Origin: Solirubrobacteraceae bacterium
GTDB lineage: Bacteria; Actinomycetota; Thermoleophilia; Solirubrobacterales; Solirubrobacteraceae
DNA length: 57,403 bases
Direction: 5' to 3'
NCBI GenBank assembly: GCA_024711025.1
Contig: JANJTP010000050.1
Span: 1-57,403, forward strand
Within the stretch, counting starts at the first letter, position 1. Each line of letters begins with the position of its first letter. Shown here in pieces: positions 23,178-31,810 of this stretch. The position numbers were made by a program, and so were the translations under genes. The notes under the pieces were generated by a model. It was not told the origin of the DNA, did no database searches, and saw nothing but the letters and a program-made list of their open reading frames with translations.

Positions 23178-24466
23178 ATCGCGCGGGCGAGCGCCGCTGT
23201 CGAGACGCGCTCGACCGCGGTGACCAGCGCCGCGGTGCGCCAGTCGACGCCGCGGCGCTCCGCCGTCTCGACCACCCGGTCGAGCGCCGAGCGCAGCAGG
23301 CGACGCATGCGGTCCTGGATCGCGACCGTCTCCCAGACGAGTTTCTGCTGGTCCTGCACCCATTCGAAGTAGCTGACGGTCACCCCGCCGGCGTTGGCGA
23401 GGATGTCGGGGACGAGCGTGATCCCGCGCGCGGCGAGGACGGCCTCCGCTCCGGGCGTGGTCGGGCCGTTCGCTGCCTCGAGCACCATCTCACAGCGCAG
23501 TCGCGACGCGTTCCGCTCGGTGATCTGCCGCTCGAGCGCCGCCGGGATGAGGATGTCGCAAGCCAGCTCGAGCACCTCGGCGCGACCGACGGGCGCGCCC
23601 AGCGGACAGCCGGTGAGCGTGCCGTGCTCGGCCACCCAGGCTGCGACGGCCGGTATGTCGAGCCCGCGCTCGTCGTGGATGCCGCCCGTGTGATCGGAGA
23701 CGGCCAGGATCGTCGCGCCGCGGACGGAGAGCTCCTCGGCGACCACCGCCCCCACGTTGCCGAAGCCCTGGACGATCACCCGCTTGTCGGACAGGCGCCG
23801 GCCCAGATGCTCGCATGCCGCCTCGGCGATCTGGACGACGCCCAGGCCCGTCGCCGACGGGCGCGCAGCGGTGCCCCCGAGCACCGCCGGCTTGCCGGTC
23901 ACGATCTCCGGCACCGCGTAGCCCTTGAGCTGGGAGTAGGTGTCGTAGAACCACGCCATCTCCCGCTCGCCGGTGCCCATGTCAGGCGCCGGGATGTCCC
24001 GATCGGGACCGATGATCGGGATCAGCTCGCTCGCGTAGCGCCTGGTGATGCGCTCCAGCTCCTCGTCCGAAAGGGCGGTCGGGTCGCAACGGACGCCGCC
24101 CTTCGCCCCGCCGTACGGCAGTTCGAGGAGCGCGCACTTCCAGGTCATCCAGGCTGCGAGGGCCGCGCACTCACCCATCGAGACATCGGGCGCGAACCGG
24201 ATCCCGCCCTTGGTCGGCCCCATCGTCAGCGTGTGTTGGACGCGGTAGCCGGTGACGTTGACCACCGAGCCGCCGTCCAGCCGCACGGGGAAGTTGACGG
24301 TCAGGGCTCGTCGCGGCTCGCGCAGGCGCGCTCGTGCCTCCTCGTCCAACTCGAGCACCGCCGCCGCCCTGTCGAACTGCGCGGTGGCGATCCGGTAGAG
24401 CTCGGAGTTCCACTCCTCGCCGGCGCCGACCATAGAGCGGCCTTGGACCCGGGCCGAATCCGACAC
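23168..24466 (-). CDS. Glu/Leu/Phe/Val-type NAD(P)-dependent dehydrogenase
   Basis: About 432 residues. Family landmarks are GYRVQHTLTMGPTKGGIRFA, ALLELPYGGAKGGVRCDP (substrate-binding Lys region), PDMGTGEREMAWFYDTYSQL, VIVQGFGNVGAVVAEELSVR (nucleotide-binding GxGxxG) and ADILANAGGVTVSYFEWVQD. Length and motifs fit glutamate dehydrogenases of the RocG/GudB type better than leucine dehydrogenases (about 365). It interconverts an amino acid and a 2-oxoacid with ammonia. The GTG at 24466 has GGAG 8-11 nt upstream; an ATG at 24433 is the alternative. It has its own operator-like palindrome at 24492-24507, so it appears to be a separately controlled member of the regulon handling nitrogen released by the pathway. 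Confidence 0.9.
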   Translation of the reverse strand: MSDSARVQGRSMVGAGEEWNSELYRIATAQFDRAAAVLELDEEARARLREPRRALTVNFPVRLDGGSVVNVTGYRVQHTLTMGPTKGGIRFAPDVSMGECAALAAWMTWKCALLELPYGGAKGGVRCDPTALSDEELERITRRYASELIPIIGPDRDIPAPDMGTGEREMAWFYDTYSQLKGYAVPEIVTGKPAVLGGTAARPSATGLGVVQIAEAACEHLGRRLSDKRVIVQGFGNVGAVVAEELSVRGATILAVSDHTGGIHDERGLDIPAVAAWVAEHGTLTGCPLGAPVGRAEVLELACDILIPAALERQITERNASRLRCEMVLEAANGPTTPGAEAVLAARGITLVPDILANAGGVTVSYFEWVQDQQKLVWETVAIQDRMRRLLRSALDRVVETAERRGVDWRTAALVTAVERVSTAALARAIYP

Positions 24467-24491
24467 TATGACTCCGACTCCATACCATGAG

Positions 24492-24507
24492 CCTAACAAT
24501 CGTTAGG
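24492..24507. promoter_or_regulatory. TetR-type operator palindrome (site b)
   Basis: CCTAACAATCGTTAGG, one mismatch to perfect symmetry, placed 25 bp upstream of the dehydrogenase GTG start in the gap after the HyuB gene. Its position suggests binding near the promoter and blocking transcription. Same pattern as site a. Confidence 0.7.
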
Positions 24508-24579
24508 ATCATGTCAAGGCGCCCTGGAAGCACCCAGCTCTGAGCGGGGCGCCCCAGGGGCGACGGCAGACGGTCGCGG

Positions 24580-26400
24580 TCAGGCTCGCGACGAGCTGCG
24601 CTCAGCGGCGAGGACCTGCCGCTGCTCCTCGGTCCGGGCCCCGTCGACGGCGAGGCTCTCGTCGTCGCGGTGCCCGGTGAACACGACCCCGTACACGTCC
24701 CGGGCCCGCTCGATCGAGACCCATCCTTCGAGCACGTCGAGCAGGGCCGCGTCCGGGTCGCGCTCGAGCGGGTCGCCGAAGCCGCCGCCGCCGCAGCCGA
24801 TGCCGGCGACAAGCTCGCCCGGCACGATGTCGACGGCCCCGAGGCCCGGCAGCGGCGAGCGCGAGCCGTCCTCGGCGATGCGCTCGGAGCGCTGGAGCGA
24901 GCCGGAGCCGCCGCCGTGCACACCGGCGGCCGGCGTCTCGTGGCCGTCACCGGCCCATATGACGCGCATCTCCCCGCCTCGCGTGCCGATGACCACCTCG
25001 GCGGCCAGCCCGCCCCGCTGCCGGCCGGGACCCCCCGAGTCGGGCATGAGGCGCAGCGACTCGACATGCAACGGATACTTCTGCTCGTCGATCTCCACCG
25101 AGTCGCGGTACAGGAGCCCGGCCGTGACGGGAATCGTCCACGTCAGCCACCCGTCGGACGCATTCGTCGCGGGCCCGCCGTTGTTGCCCAGGAGTATCTG
25201 GTTGATGTAGGGCGAGCCGGTGCGCCAGTCGCGGCCGGAGATGACGCTGAACGACAGGCCGAGCCCCGTGCCGCCCTCGGCGACACCGGCCTGCGGTCCG
25301 GCGCCCTCGAACGCGGCCGCGACGAGGTTCACGAGCCGGTCGGCGACGTTCGTCGTGGCGACCGAGCAGCACGTCGGGTGCCGCGGGATGCCCACAACGC
25401 AGTTGTCGCGCAGATGCACCGTGATCCGCCGGAAGGAGCCGGCGTTGTGCGGGATGTCCGGATCGAGGTTGTAGAAGACGCCGGTGATGGCGCTGTTGAT
25501 CGCGGTCGCCCGCGACAGGTTCAGTCCCGCCTCGAGGCAGTCGGGATTGTCCCTGAGATCGACCTCGACACGCCCGTTCTCGGCGTCGACCGTGATCCTG
25601 GCCTTGATCGGGATGCGCGGGGCAGGCCCGAAGCTGTCGTGAACGCCGGTCCGCTCGTACGTCCCGCTCGGCAACTGGCGCAGGGCATGGTCGATACGCC
25701 GCTCGGAGTAGTCGAACCACTCGCTGATGAACTCCCGGATGAGCTCGACGCCGTACTTGTCGACGAGCTCCTTCAGGCGACGCTCGGCGGTGCGGGCCGC
25801 TCCCAGCGTTGCGAGGAAATCGCCATACCACTGATCAGGAACCCGGATGCGGCGGCGGCACATGCGGATGACGTCGTCGATGTTGCGGTAGTCGCGCTGG
25901 ACCTGAACGCAGGGGAAGCTCAGCGCTCCCTCCTGGTAGATGTCCTTGGCGAACGCCATGAACTGCGTGGGCTCGCTGTTGCCCAGGTCGGCCTGATGGG
26001 ACTTCGCCGCGGCGGTGAACAGATGCTCGCCGTCGACGAACACCGGCACCAGGATCGTGTGGTCGGCGTGGTGGGTGTTTCCGACGTAGGGGTCGTTGTC
26101 GAGGAACGCGTCCCCCTCGCGAAAGTCCGGATGCACGCGGCGCATCTCGGCGGTCTGGAGGTGGGTGCCGAAGATGTGGACCGGAAGGCCCTCGGCGGAC
26201 GCGAGCAGCTGGTCGTCGGCGGTAACGATGCTGCAGGAGAAGTCGCGCGCCACGCTGATCACCGCCGAGCGTCCGGCGCGCATCAGCGTCGAGGTCATCT
26301 CGCGCACGATGCCGTCCAGCCGGTTGGCGATGACCGCCGTGAGCGCCGGATCCAGCGTCGTGGTCTCCCGGTCCTGCGGGGTCGCGGCAGGCGAGGTCAT
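24580..26400 (-). CDS. HyuB-family subunit (N-methylhydantoinase B / carboxylase alpha-like)
   Basis: A 606-residue protein of the hydantoinase B family. The metal-site region is NDPYVGNTHHADHTILVPVF followed by AAKSHQADLG, giving the His/Asp/His ligands seen in acetone-carboxylase alpha chains. Also seen are FPCVQVQRDYRN, ERTGVHDSFGP and SGGPGRQRGGLAAEVVIGTR, a conserved C-terminal motif. The ATG at 26398-26400 overlaps the HyuA stop (ATGA). There is no gamma subunit next to this pair, so it may be a two-component ATP-dependent amidohydrolase (hydantoin or lactam type) rather than a ketone carboxylase. It is last in the ABC-transporter operon, which suggests that the imported compound is the substrate. 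Confidence 0.88.
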   Translation of the reverse strand: MTSPAATPQDRETTTLDPALTAVIANRLDGIVREMTSTLMRAGRSAVISVARDFSCSIVTADDQLLASAEGLPVHIFGTHLQTAEMRRVHPDFREGDAFLDNDPYVGNTHHADHTILVPVFVDGEHLFTAAAKSHQADLGNSEPTQFMAFAKDIYQEGALSFPCVQVQRDYRNIDDVIRMCRRRIRVPDQWYGDFLATLGAARTAERRLKELVDKYGVELIREFISEWFDYSERRIDHALRQLPSGTYERTGVHDSFGPAPRIPIKARITVDAENGRVEVDLRDNPDCLEAGLNLSRATAINSAITGVFYNLDPDIPHNAGSFRRITVHLRDNCVVGIPRHPTCCSVATTNVADRLVNLVAAAFEGAGPQAGVAEGGTGLGLSFSVISGRDWRTGSPYINQILLGNNGGPATNASDGWLTWTIPVTAGLLYRDSVEIDEQKYPLHVESLRLMPDSGGPGRQRGGLAAEVVIGTRGGEMRVIWAGDGHETPAAGVHGGGSGSLQRSERIAEDGSRSPLPGLGAVDIVPGELVAGIGCGGGGFGDPLERDPDAALLDVLEGWVSIERARDVYGVVFTGHRDDESLAVDGARTEEQRQVLAAERSSSRA

Positions 26401-28478
26401 GCGTCGAGCTCCAGGTAGTAGTTGCCGAGATCGGTGACGTGCACGGTTGCGCCCGGCGGGACCACGAGGGTGCTCGTCGGCTCCTCGATGATGGCGGGGC
26501 CCTGGACCACGGTGCCCGGCGACAGCCCGCTGCCGTGGTGGATCGCCGTCGCCTGCCAGACGCCGTCGAACGATGCCTTCCGCGTCTGCGCCGGGTCGGA
26601 GGGGTCGTCGAGCCGCGCCTCGGAGCCCAGCGCGTCGACGACCGCCCGGCCGACCGGCGATCGCACCCGCGCCCTCCAGGTCAGGCACTCGATCGGCGCA
26701 CCCGGCTCGGCGACGGCGAAGACCCGCTCATGAGCCTGGTCGAACGCGTTGCTGAGCCGCTCCAGGTCCTCGTCGCCGGCAAAGCGCGAGCTGGGACAGG
26801 GGACCTCGAGCTCCCAGTTCTGGTAGGCGTAGCGCGCGTCGACGAAGTAGTCGACCGAGATGTCGCCGACCGCGCGCTCGCGCAGAACGCCGGCGAACTC
26901 CTCGATCGACGCGTCCAGCTCGGCAAGGACCCCGTTGACCTTGCCGGCGTCGAAGCTCGCGGTTTCGATGAACTCGCTGCGGCTGAACTCCGCCACGATG
27001 TCGGAGAACTGCGCGCCGGTCGCGCTGAGCGCGCCGGCCGTCCGCGGCAGGATCGCACCGGCGCAACCCAGCTCGCGGAGGAACGGCACGATGGTCAGGC
27101 CCGCCGCCCCGCCACCGGCGACGATCAGCGCCTCCCGCGGGTCGACGCCCTCGTTCACCGTGATGTCCTGGACGGCGACCACCATGTGCTCGTTGGCCAC
27201 GGACAGGATCGCGTCGGCCGCCGCCTCGAGGCCGATCCCGAGCCGCTCGGCGAGGCGCCCGGTCACTCGGCGTGAGGCCTCGACGTCGAGCCACATCCGG
27301 CCGCCGAGAAAGCCGGCGGGGTCGATATAGCCAAGTGCCACCGCCGCGTCGGTGACGGTCGGTGCGTCGCCCCCACGCCCGTAGCAGGCCGGCCCGGGCC
27401 GGGCGCCCGCGCTGTGCGGACCGACCCGCAGGAGGCCGCCGTCGTCGACCCAGGCGATCGAGCCGCCGCCCGCCCCGACCGAGCGGATGTCCACCGAGGA
27501 GACGCCTGTCAGCAGCCCGGTGAAGCGGGGGCCGAGCCACGTCTCGCGGGTGTAGGTGACCTCGCCGTCGCGAATCAGCGAGACGTCGAAGCTCGTGCCG
27601 CCCATGTCGCACACGATCACGTCGCGCTCCGGTCGGCGCTCGGCTGCCGCATACGTCTTCGCCGCCACCGGGGCCATCGACGGGCCGGAGCGGACCGTTT
27701 CGATCGGGCGCGCCGCGACGTCTTCGATATGCATGACGCCGCCGTAGGACGTGGCGACCATGAGCTCGCCCGTCAACCCGCTGTTGCGGAGATCCTCGCC
27801 CACCTCACGCAGGTGGGTGCCCATCAGGGGCTTGAGGGAGGCGTCGATCGCCGCGGCGGACGCGCGGCGGAACTCACGCACGATCGGGTTGAGCTCGTGC
27901 GACAGGGTGTACGGCACCCCCGGCAGCAGCTCGTCGAGCAGCTCCCCGACTCGGCGCTCATGGGCACCGTTGGCCACCGACCACAGCAGGCAGACGCCGA
28001 CCGCCTCGACGCCGCGCTCACCCAGCGCGCCGATGACCTCGCGAGCGCCTTCTTCATCGAGCCGCTCGACGACCTCCCCCTCCGAGCTGATGCGCTCGTC
28101 GATCTCGAAGGTCAGCCGGCGCGGCACGTAGGGCTCCGGGAACGGCGCGGCGAGGTCGAAGCCGTTGGCCTTGCCACCCTCGCGAAGCGTCAGGACATCG
28201 GCGAACCCCTTGGTGGTCAGCAGCGCGGTCCGGGCGACGTGGCGCTCGAGGATCGCGTTGGTGGAGCGTGTCGTGGAGTAGATGAAGAGCGAGGTAGAGC
28301 TGAGCAGCTCCTCGACGCCGAGCCCCAGCGACGCGGCCGCGACCTCGAGCCCACCCCGCACGCCCGCGAAGGCGCGCTCGGTCGTCGGGGACTTCCCGAT
28401 GGTCAAGCGCCCCTGCTCGTCTGAGACGACCACGTCGGTGAACGTGCCTCCCGTGTCGACTGTGATGCGAAAGGACAT
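26397..28478 (-). CDS. HyuA-family subunit (ATP-dependent hydantoinase/carboxylase beta-like)
   Basis: A 693-residue protein of the hydantoinase A family with an actin-like ATPase fold. The phosphate loop is at the N-terminus (ITVDTGGTFTDVVVSDEQGR). Further features are IYSTTRSTNAILERHVARTA, TSYGGVMHIEDVAARPIETV, VCDMGGTSFDVSLIRDG and GAGGGSIAWVDDGGLLRVGP, then ARPGPACYGRGGDAPTVTDA. HyuA subunits phosphorylate the substrate carbonyl, and the HyuB partner completes hydrolysis or carboxylation. It overlaps hyuB by 4 nt and follows the SDR by 34 nt. It is a second, clearly different HyuA from the one at 41934-44072. Confidence 0.92.
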   Translation of the reverse strand: MSFRITVDTGGTFTDVVVSDEQGRLTIGKSPTTERAFAGVRGGLEVAAASLGLGVEELLSSTSLFIYSTTRSTNAILERHVARTALLTTKGFADVLTLREGGKANGFDLAAPFPEPYVPRRLTFEIDERISSEGEVVERLDEEGAREVIGALGERGVEAVGVCLLWSVANGAHERRVGELLDELLPGVPYTLSHELNPIVREFRRASAAAIDASLKPLMGTHLREVGEDLRNSGLTGELMVATSYGGVMHIEDVAARPIETVRSGPSMAPVAAKTYAAAERRPERDVIVCDMGGTSFDVSLIRDGEVTYTRETWLGPRFTGLLTGVSSVDIRSVGAGGGSIAWVDDGGLLRVGPHSAGARPGPACYGRGGDAPTVTDAAVALGYIDPAGFLGGRMWLDVEASRRVTGRLAERLGIGLEAAADAILSVANEHMVVAVQDITVNEGVDPREALIVAGGGAAGLTIVPFLRELGCAGAILPRTAGALSATGAQFSDIVAEFSRSEFIETASFDAGKVNGVLAELDASIEEFAGVLRERAVGDISVDYFVDARYAYQNWELEVPCPSSRFAGDEDLERLSNAFDQAHERVFAVAEPGAPIECLTWRARVRSPVGRAVVDALGSEARLDDPSDPAQTRKASFDGVWQATAIHHGSGLSPGTVVQGPAIIEEPTSTLVVPPGATVHVTDLGNYYLELDA

Positions 28479-28512
28479 TGCTACCCCTGTGTTCGAGTTT
28501 TCCTGCGGACCG

Positions 28513-29262
28513 CTACTCAGCGACCCAGCCGCCGTCGACGGCGATGACCGCCCCGGTTATGTATGACGCGGCCCGCGAGGCCAGAAAGGTGACGGTCGGT
28601 GCGACCTGCTCCGGAGCGCCGATGTGCCCGAGCGGAATGCGCTCGAGAAGCCAGGCCGCGTACTTCGGATCGCCGTCGATGGCGTCCCGGTTGATCGCGG
28701 TCTTGATGATCCCCGGCGCGATCGCGTTGATCCGGATCTCTCGCTCGGCCAGCTCGCGGGCCAGGCACCGGACCAGCATCTCGATCGCCCCCTTCGACGC
28801 GCTGTACGCCGAGGCGCTGGGGAACCCGACGCTGCCGAGGATCGAGGAGATCAGCACGATCGACGCCTCGCGACGCAGGTGCGGCCGCGCGTGCAGGATC
28901 AGCTCGTACGGCGCGCGTACGTTGATACCCAGGACCGCATCGAAGTTGTCGATGCTCGTCTCCCAGATCGACTCCGGATTGAAGATGCCGGCGCAGGGCA
29001 CGAGCACGTCGATGCCCTCGCCGAGCCGGAGGGCGGCCCGGACGATCTCCGCGCTGGCGCCCGGCGCGGCAACGTCGACCGCCAGGGCCTCGCATGCCCC
29101 CGCGCCGGCGGCGAGCGCAGCCTGCCGCACGGCATCGAGTCGCTGCTCGTCACGGGCGACGAGCAGCAGGCGCGCGCCGGAGGCGGCGAGCTCGGTCGCG
29201 ATCGCCTCGCCGATGCCGGAATTCGCGCCGGTGACCACCGCCACCTTGCCGTCGAGCGCCAT
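28513..29262 (-). CDS. SDR-family oxidoreductase
   Basis: A 249-residue classical short-chain dehydrogenase. The cofactor motif is VAVVTGANSGIGEAIATELA at about 7-26, then NAG-like PCAGIF, catalytic Ser in VLISSILGS and Y-x-x-x-K in AYSASKGAIEM (about 150-154). It ends ITGAVIAVDGGWVAE. The Asp of the usual V-D-V-x-D position reads ALAVDVAAPG. It would oxidise an alcohol or reduce a ketone with NAD(P). The ATG at 29262 has GGGGAGG 9-15 nt upstream and lies 2 nt after the permease stop. Its position between the importer and HyuAB suggests it prepares or follows the HyuAB substrate. Confidence 0.88.
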   Translation of the reverse strand: MALDGKVAVVTGANSGIGEAIATELAASGARLLLVARDEQRLDAVRQAALAAGAGACEALAVDVAAPGASAEIVRAALRLGEGIDVLVPCAGIFNPESIWETSIDNFDAVLGINVRAPYELILHARPHLRREASIVLISSILGSVGFPSASAYSASKGAIEMLVRCLARELAEREIRINAIAPGIIKTAINRDAIDGDPKYAAWLLERIPLGHIGAPEQVAPTVTFLASRAASYITGAVIAVDGGWVAE

Positions 29263-29264
29263 CT

Positions 29265-30302
29265 TCACAGCCTCCCCACTCGCCGCGAGGACCCGGGCGT
29301 AAGCCGGGAGAGCGCGATCGCCAGCACCAGAGCGGTGCCGTTGAACACCGGCTCGACCCACGACGGTACGCCGAGGATCTGCAGCCCGGAAACGCCCACG
29401 GCCAGCAGGTAGACCGAGACGACGACGCCCAGCGCGTTGAACCGGCCGAGCTGGAAGGCGGCGAGGCTGAGGAACGCCCCCGCGAACGCCGGTAGGAAGA
29501 AGCTCGCGTTCGCGGTCGGGTTGGCCGATCCTATGCGGGCCGTGAGGACGATGCCGGCGAAGGCGGCAAGCGTCCCCGCGGTGATCAGCGCGATCGCGCG
29601 CACGCGGCGCGTCGGGACCCCGGCGAGGCGGGCCGCCGACTCCCCGGCGCCGACCGCGTAGAGCAGTCGGCCCGCTGGGCGCCGATCGAGCACGAACCAG
29701 AGGACCAGCGCGATCACCGCCATGTAGATGACGGGTAGGCCGATGCCGGCGACGTCCGACGTCCCCAGGTCGGTCAGCGACCTCGGGATGCCCTCGAAGA
29801 TCGTGTTGCCTCCCGAGTAGAGGATGATCATGCCGCCGACGACCGAGTTGGTCCCGAGGGTCACGACGAACGACGGGAGGTCGAAGCGCACGATGAGGAG
29901 GGCGTGGATCGCGCCGATGGCCGCGCCGATCGCCAGCACGAGGACGATGACGAGCGGCACCGGGATCCCGGACTTCCCCGCCAGGCCGGCGGTGAGCATC
30001 GCCCCGAGCCCGAGCACGGCCGCCACCGACAGGTCGAAGTCGTTGGCGATCAGCGGGACCATGACCGCGAGCGCGAGGATCGTCAGGACGGCGTTCTCGA
30101 CGAGGATCGTCTTGAAGTTGTCGGTGGTCGCGAAGCTGTCCGGGCGCAGCAGGCTGAAGACCGCGATGAAGGCGGCGAGGAGCCCGAGCACGGCGAAGCG
30201 CGCCAGCGGTCGGCGCGTGGCCCCGGTCTGCCGGCGAGTCGGGGGCGGCGGGGGGTCGGCCGTCGCCGGGCGGGCGTTCACGGTGTCGATGTTCGCGTTC
30301 AC
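29265..30302 (-). CDS. ABC transporter permease (RbsC/BPD_transp_2 family)
   Basis: A 345-residue membrane protein with about 9-10 helices after a hydrophilic, Pro-rich N-terminus. RbsC-like landmarks are ILALAVMVPLIANDFDLSVA, PSFVVTLGTNSVVGGMIIL (normally PxFIxTLGxxxxxxG), YAVGAGESAARLAGVPTRRV (the EAA-like cytoplasmic loop that meets the ATPase) and ASFFLPAFAGAFLSLAAFQL. Such permeases import monosaccharides, polyols and some small amides or amines. It follows the ATPase gene by 8 nt; one permease gene suggests a homodimeric channel. Confidence 0.9.
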   Translation of the reverse strand: MNANIDTVNARPATADPPPPPTRRQTGATRRPLARFAVLGLLAAFIAVFSLLRPDSFATTDNFKTILVENAVLTILALAVMVPLIANDFDLSVAAVLGLGAMLTAGLAGKSGIPVPLVIVLVLAIGAAIGAIHALLIVRFDLPSFVVTLGTNSVVGGMIILYSGGNTIFEGIPRSLTDLGTSDVAGIGLPVIYMAVIALVLWFVLDRRPAGRLLYAVGAGESAARLAGVPTRRVRAIALITAGTLAAFAGIVLTARIGSANPTANASFFLPAFAGAFLSLAAFQLGRFNALGVVVSVYLLAVGVSGLQILGVPSWVEPVFNGTALVLAIALSRLTPGSSRRVGRL

Positions 30303-30310
30303 CTGCGCTC

Positions 30311-31810
30311 CTACTGCATCGCGGCGATGATCGCCTGGGTTCCGGTGCGTCCCTTGAAGCGCGCGACGATCCGGCCGTCGCGCAGGACGACGACGCGGTC
30401 GCAGATCGACGTGATCTCGTCCGGCTCGCCGCTGAGGAGCACGACGCTCAGGCCATCGGCGGCGTGGGACTCGATGCGCTCGAGGATCTGCGACTTAGCG
30501 TAGACGTCGACGCCCTGCGTGGGCTCCTCGGCGACCAGCACGTCGGGGGAGACGGCCAGCCAGCGCGCGAAGATGACCTTTTGCTGGTTGCCGCCGCTGA
30601 GGCTCGCCATCTCCGCTTCGGTGTCCGGCGGCTGGACCGCGAGCCGGTCGAACCACTCGCCGACCAGGCGGTGCTCGAGCGACCGGCTGAGCGCCCCGCG
30701 CCGAACGTACGAGCCGGGATGGGTGATCGTCGCGTTCTCCCTCGCCGTCAGCCCGGAGAGCACGGCTTCGCCGGGACGGTCGGCCGGGACGAACCCGACG
30801 CGTGTGACGTCCGCGGCCCTCAGCGACTTTCCGTGCAGTCGCACGACCCCGGCGGCCGGCGGCTGCCGTCCGCTGAGCAGGCGACCGAGCTCCTCAACGC
30901 CGCTGCCGGTGAGTCCCACGACGCCGAGCACCTCGCCACGGCCGACGCCGAGATCCACGTCACGGACGACCTCGCCGCAGGCGCCGTCCGCGACGAGCAC
31001 CACGTCGGACGGCTCGTCGGCCACCTGCTCCGCGCCCACCGAGTCCTGGCCCTCGAGCGCGCAGACGCGATCCAGCGGGCCGTCGACGTCGCCCACCATG
31101 CCCGTGACCAGGTCGGCGATCGTCAGGCCGTCCGCCGAGCCGCTGCTGATCACCCTGCCGTTGCGCAGGATCGTCACCTGGTCGGAGACGGCGAGCACCT
31201 CGCGCAGGCGGTGCGAGACGAAGAGGATCCCCAGGCCGTCGGCGGCGAGCGACCGGACGACCTCGAGCAAATGGCGGGTCTCCGACGCCGAGAGCGTCGA
31301 CGTCGGCTCATCGAGGACGAGCGCCGAGCAACGATCCCGCCGCTCCAGCGCGCGTGCGATCGCGACGATCGTCGCCTGCGCCCGCGTGAGCTCCGCGACG
31401 GGGAGGTCGACGCCGCCATCGAGGCCGAAGGGCGTGAGCACCTCGACGGCTCGCACCCGCTCGGCACGCCAGTCGATCGTGCCGCGGCGGGTCGCGACGC
31501 GCCGCCCGAGGGTGAGGTTCTCGAGCACGGAGAACTCCGGGATGAGCGCCAGATCCTGGTGCACGAACGCGATGTCCGCGTCCTCGTGCCCGTCGGCGCG
31601 TGCGCTCGAGACCGTGATCGTCCCCTCGTCGGGCCGGTGGTAGCCGGCCAGCACCTTGACGAGCGTCGACTTGCCGGACCCGTTCATGCCGATCAGAGCG
31701 TGGACGCTGCCGGGGTGGATCGTCAGATCCACCCCGGCGAGCGCCACGTTCGCCCCAAACCGCTTCGTGAGCCCGCGAACTTCGACTACGTGGCGGGCAT
31801 CCATCATCAC
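30311..31810 (-). CDS. Sugar-type ABC transporter ATPase with two nucleotide-binding domains
   Basis: A 499-residue RbsA/MglA-type ATPase. Half 1 has Walker A GMNGSGKST (about 40-48), a degenerate signature ELTRAQATIVAIARAL and Walker B ALVLDEPTSTL with the switch His in FVSHRLRE. Half 2 keeps the family's altered P-loop GLTGSGVEELGRL, a full signature SLSGGNQQKVIFARWL and the Walker B VLVAEEPTQGVDV with Glu-Glu. The second-half deviations are normal for this family. It powers the permease encoded next, and its start overlaps the binding-protein stop by 4 nt. Confidence 0.93.
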   Translation of the reverse strand: MMMDARHVVEVRGLTKRFGANVALAGVDLTIHPGSVHALIGMNGSGKSTLVKVLAGYHRPDEGTITVSSARADGHEDADIAFVHQDLALIPEFSVLENLTLGRRVATRRGTIDWRAERVRAVEVLTPFGLDGGVDLPVAELTRAQATIVAIARALERRDRCSALVLDEPTSTLSASETRHLLEVVRSLAADGLGILFVSHRLREVLAVSDQVTILRNGRVISSGSADGLTIADLVTGMVGDVDGPLDRVCALEGQDSVGAEQVADEPSDVVLVADGACGEVVRDVDLGVGRGEVLGVVGLTGSGVEELGRLLSGRQPPAAGVVRLHGKSLRAADVTRVGFVPADRPGEAVLSGLTARENATITHPGSYVRRGALSRSLEHRLVGEWFDRLAVQPPDTEAEMASLSGGNQQKVIFARWLAVSPDVLVAEEPTQGVDVYAKSQILERIESHAADGLSVVLLSGEPDEITSICDRVVVLRDGRIVARFKGRTGTQAIIAAMQ

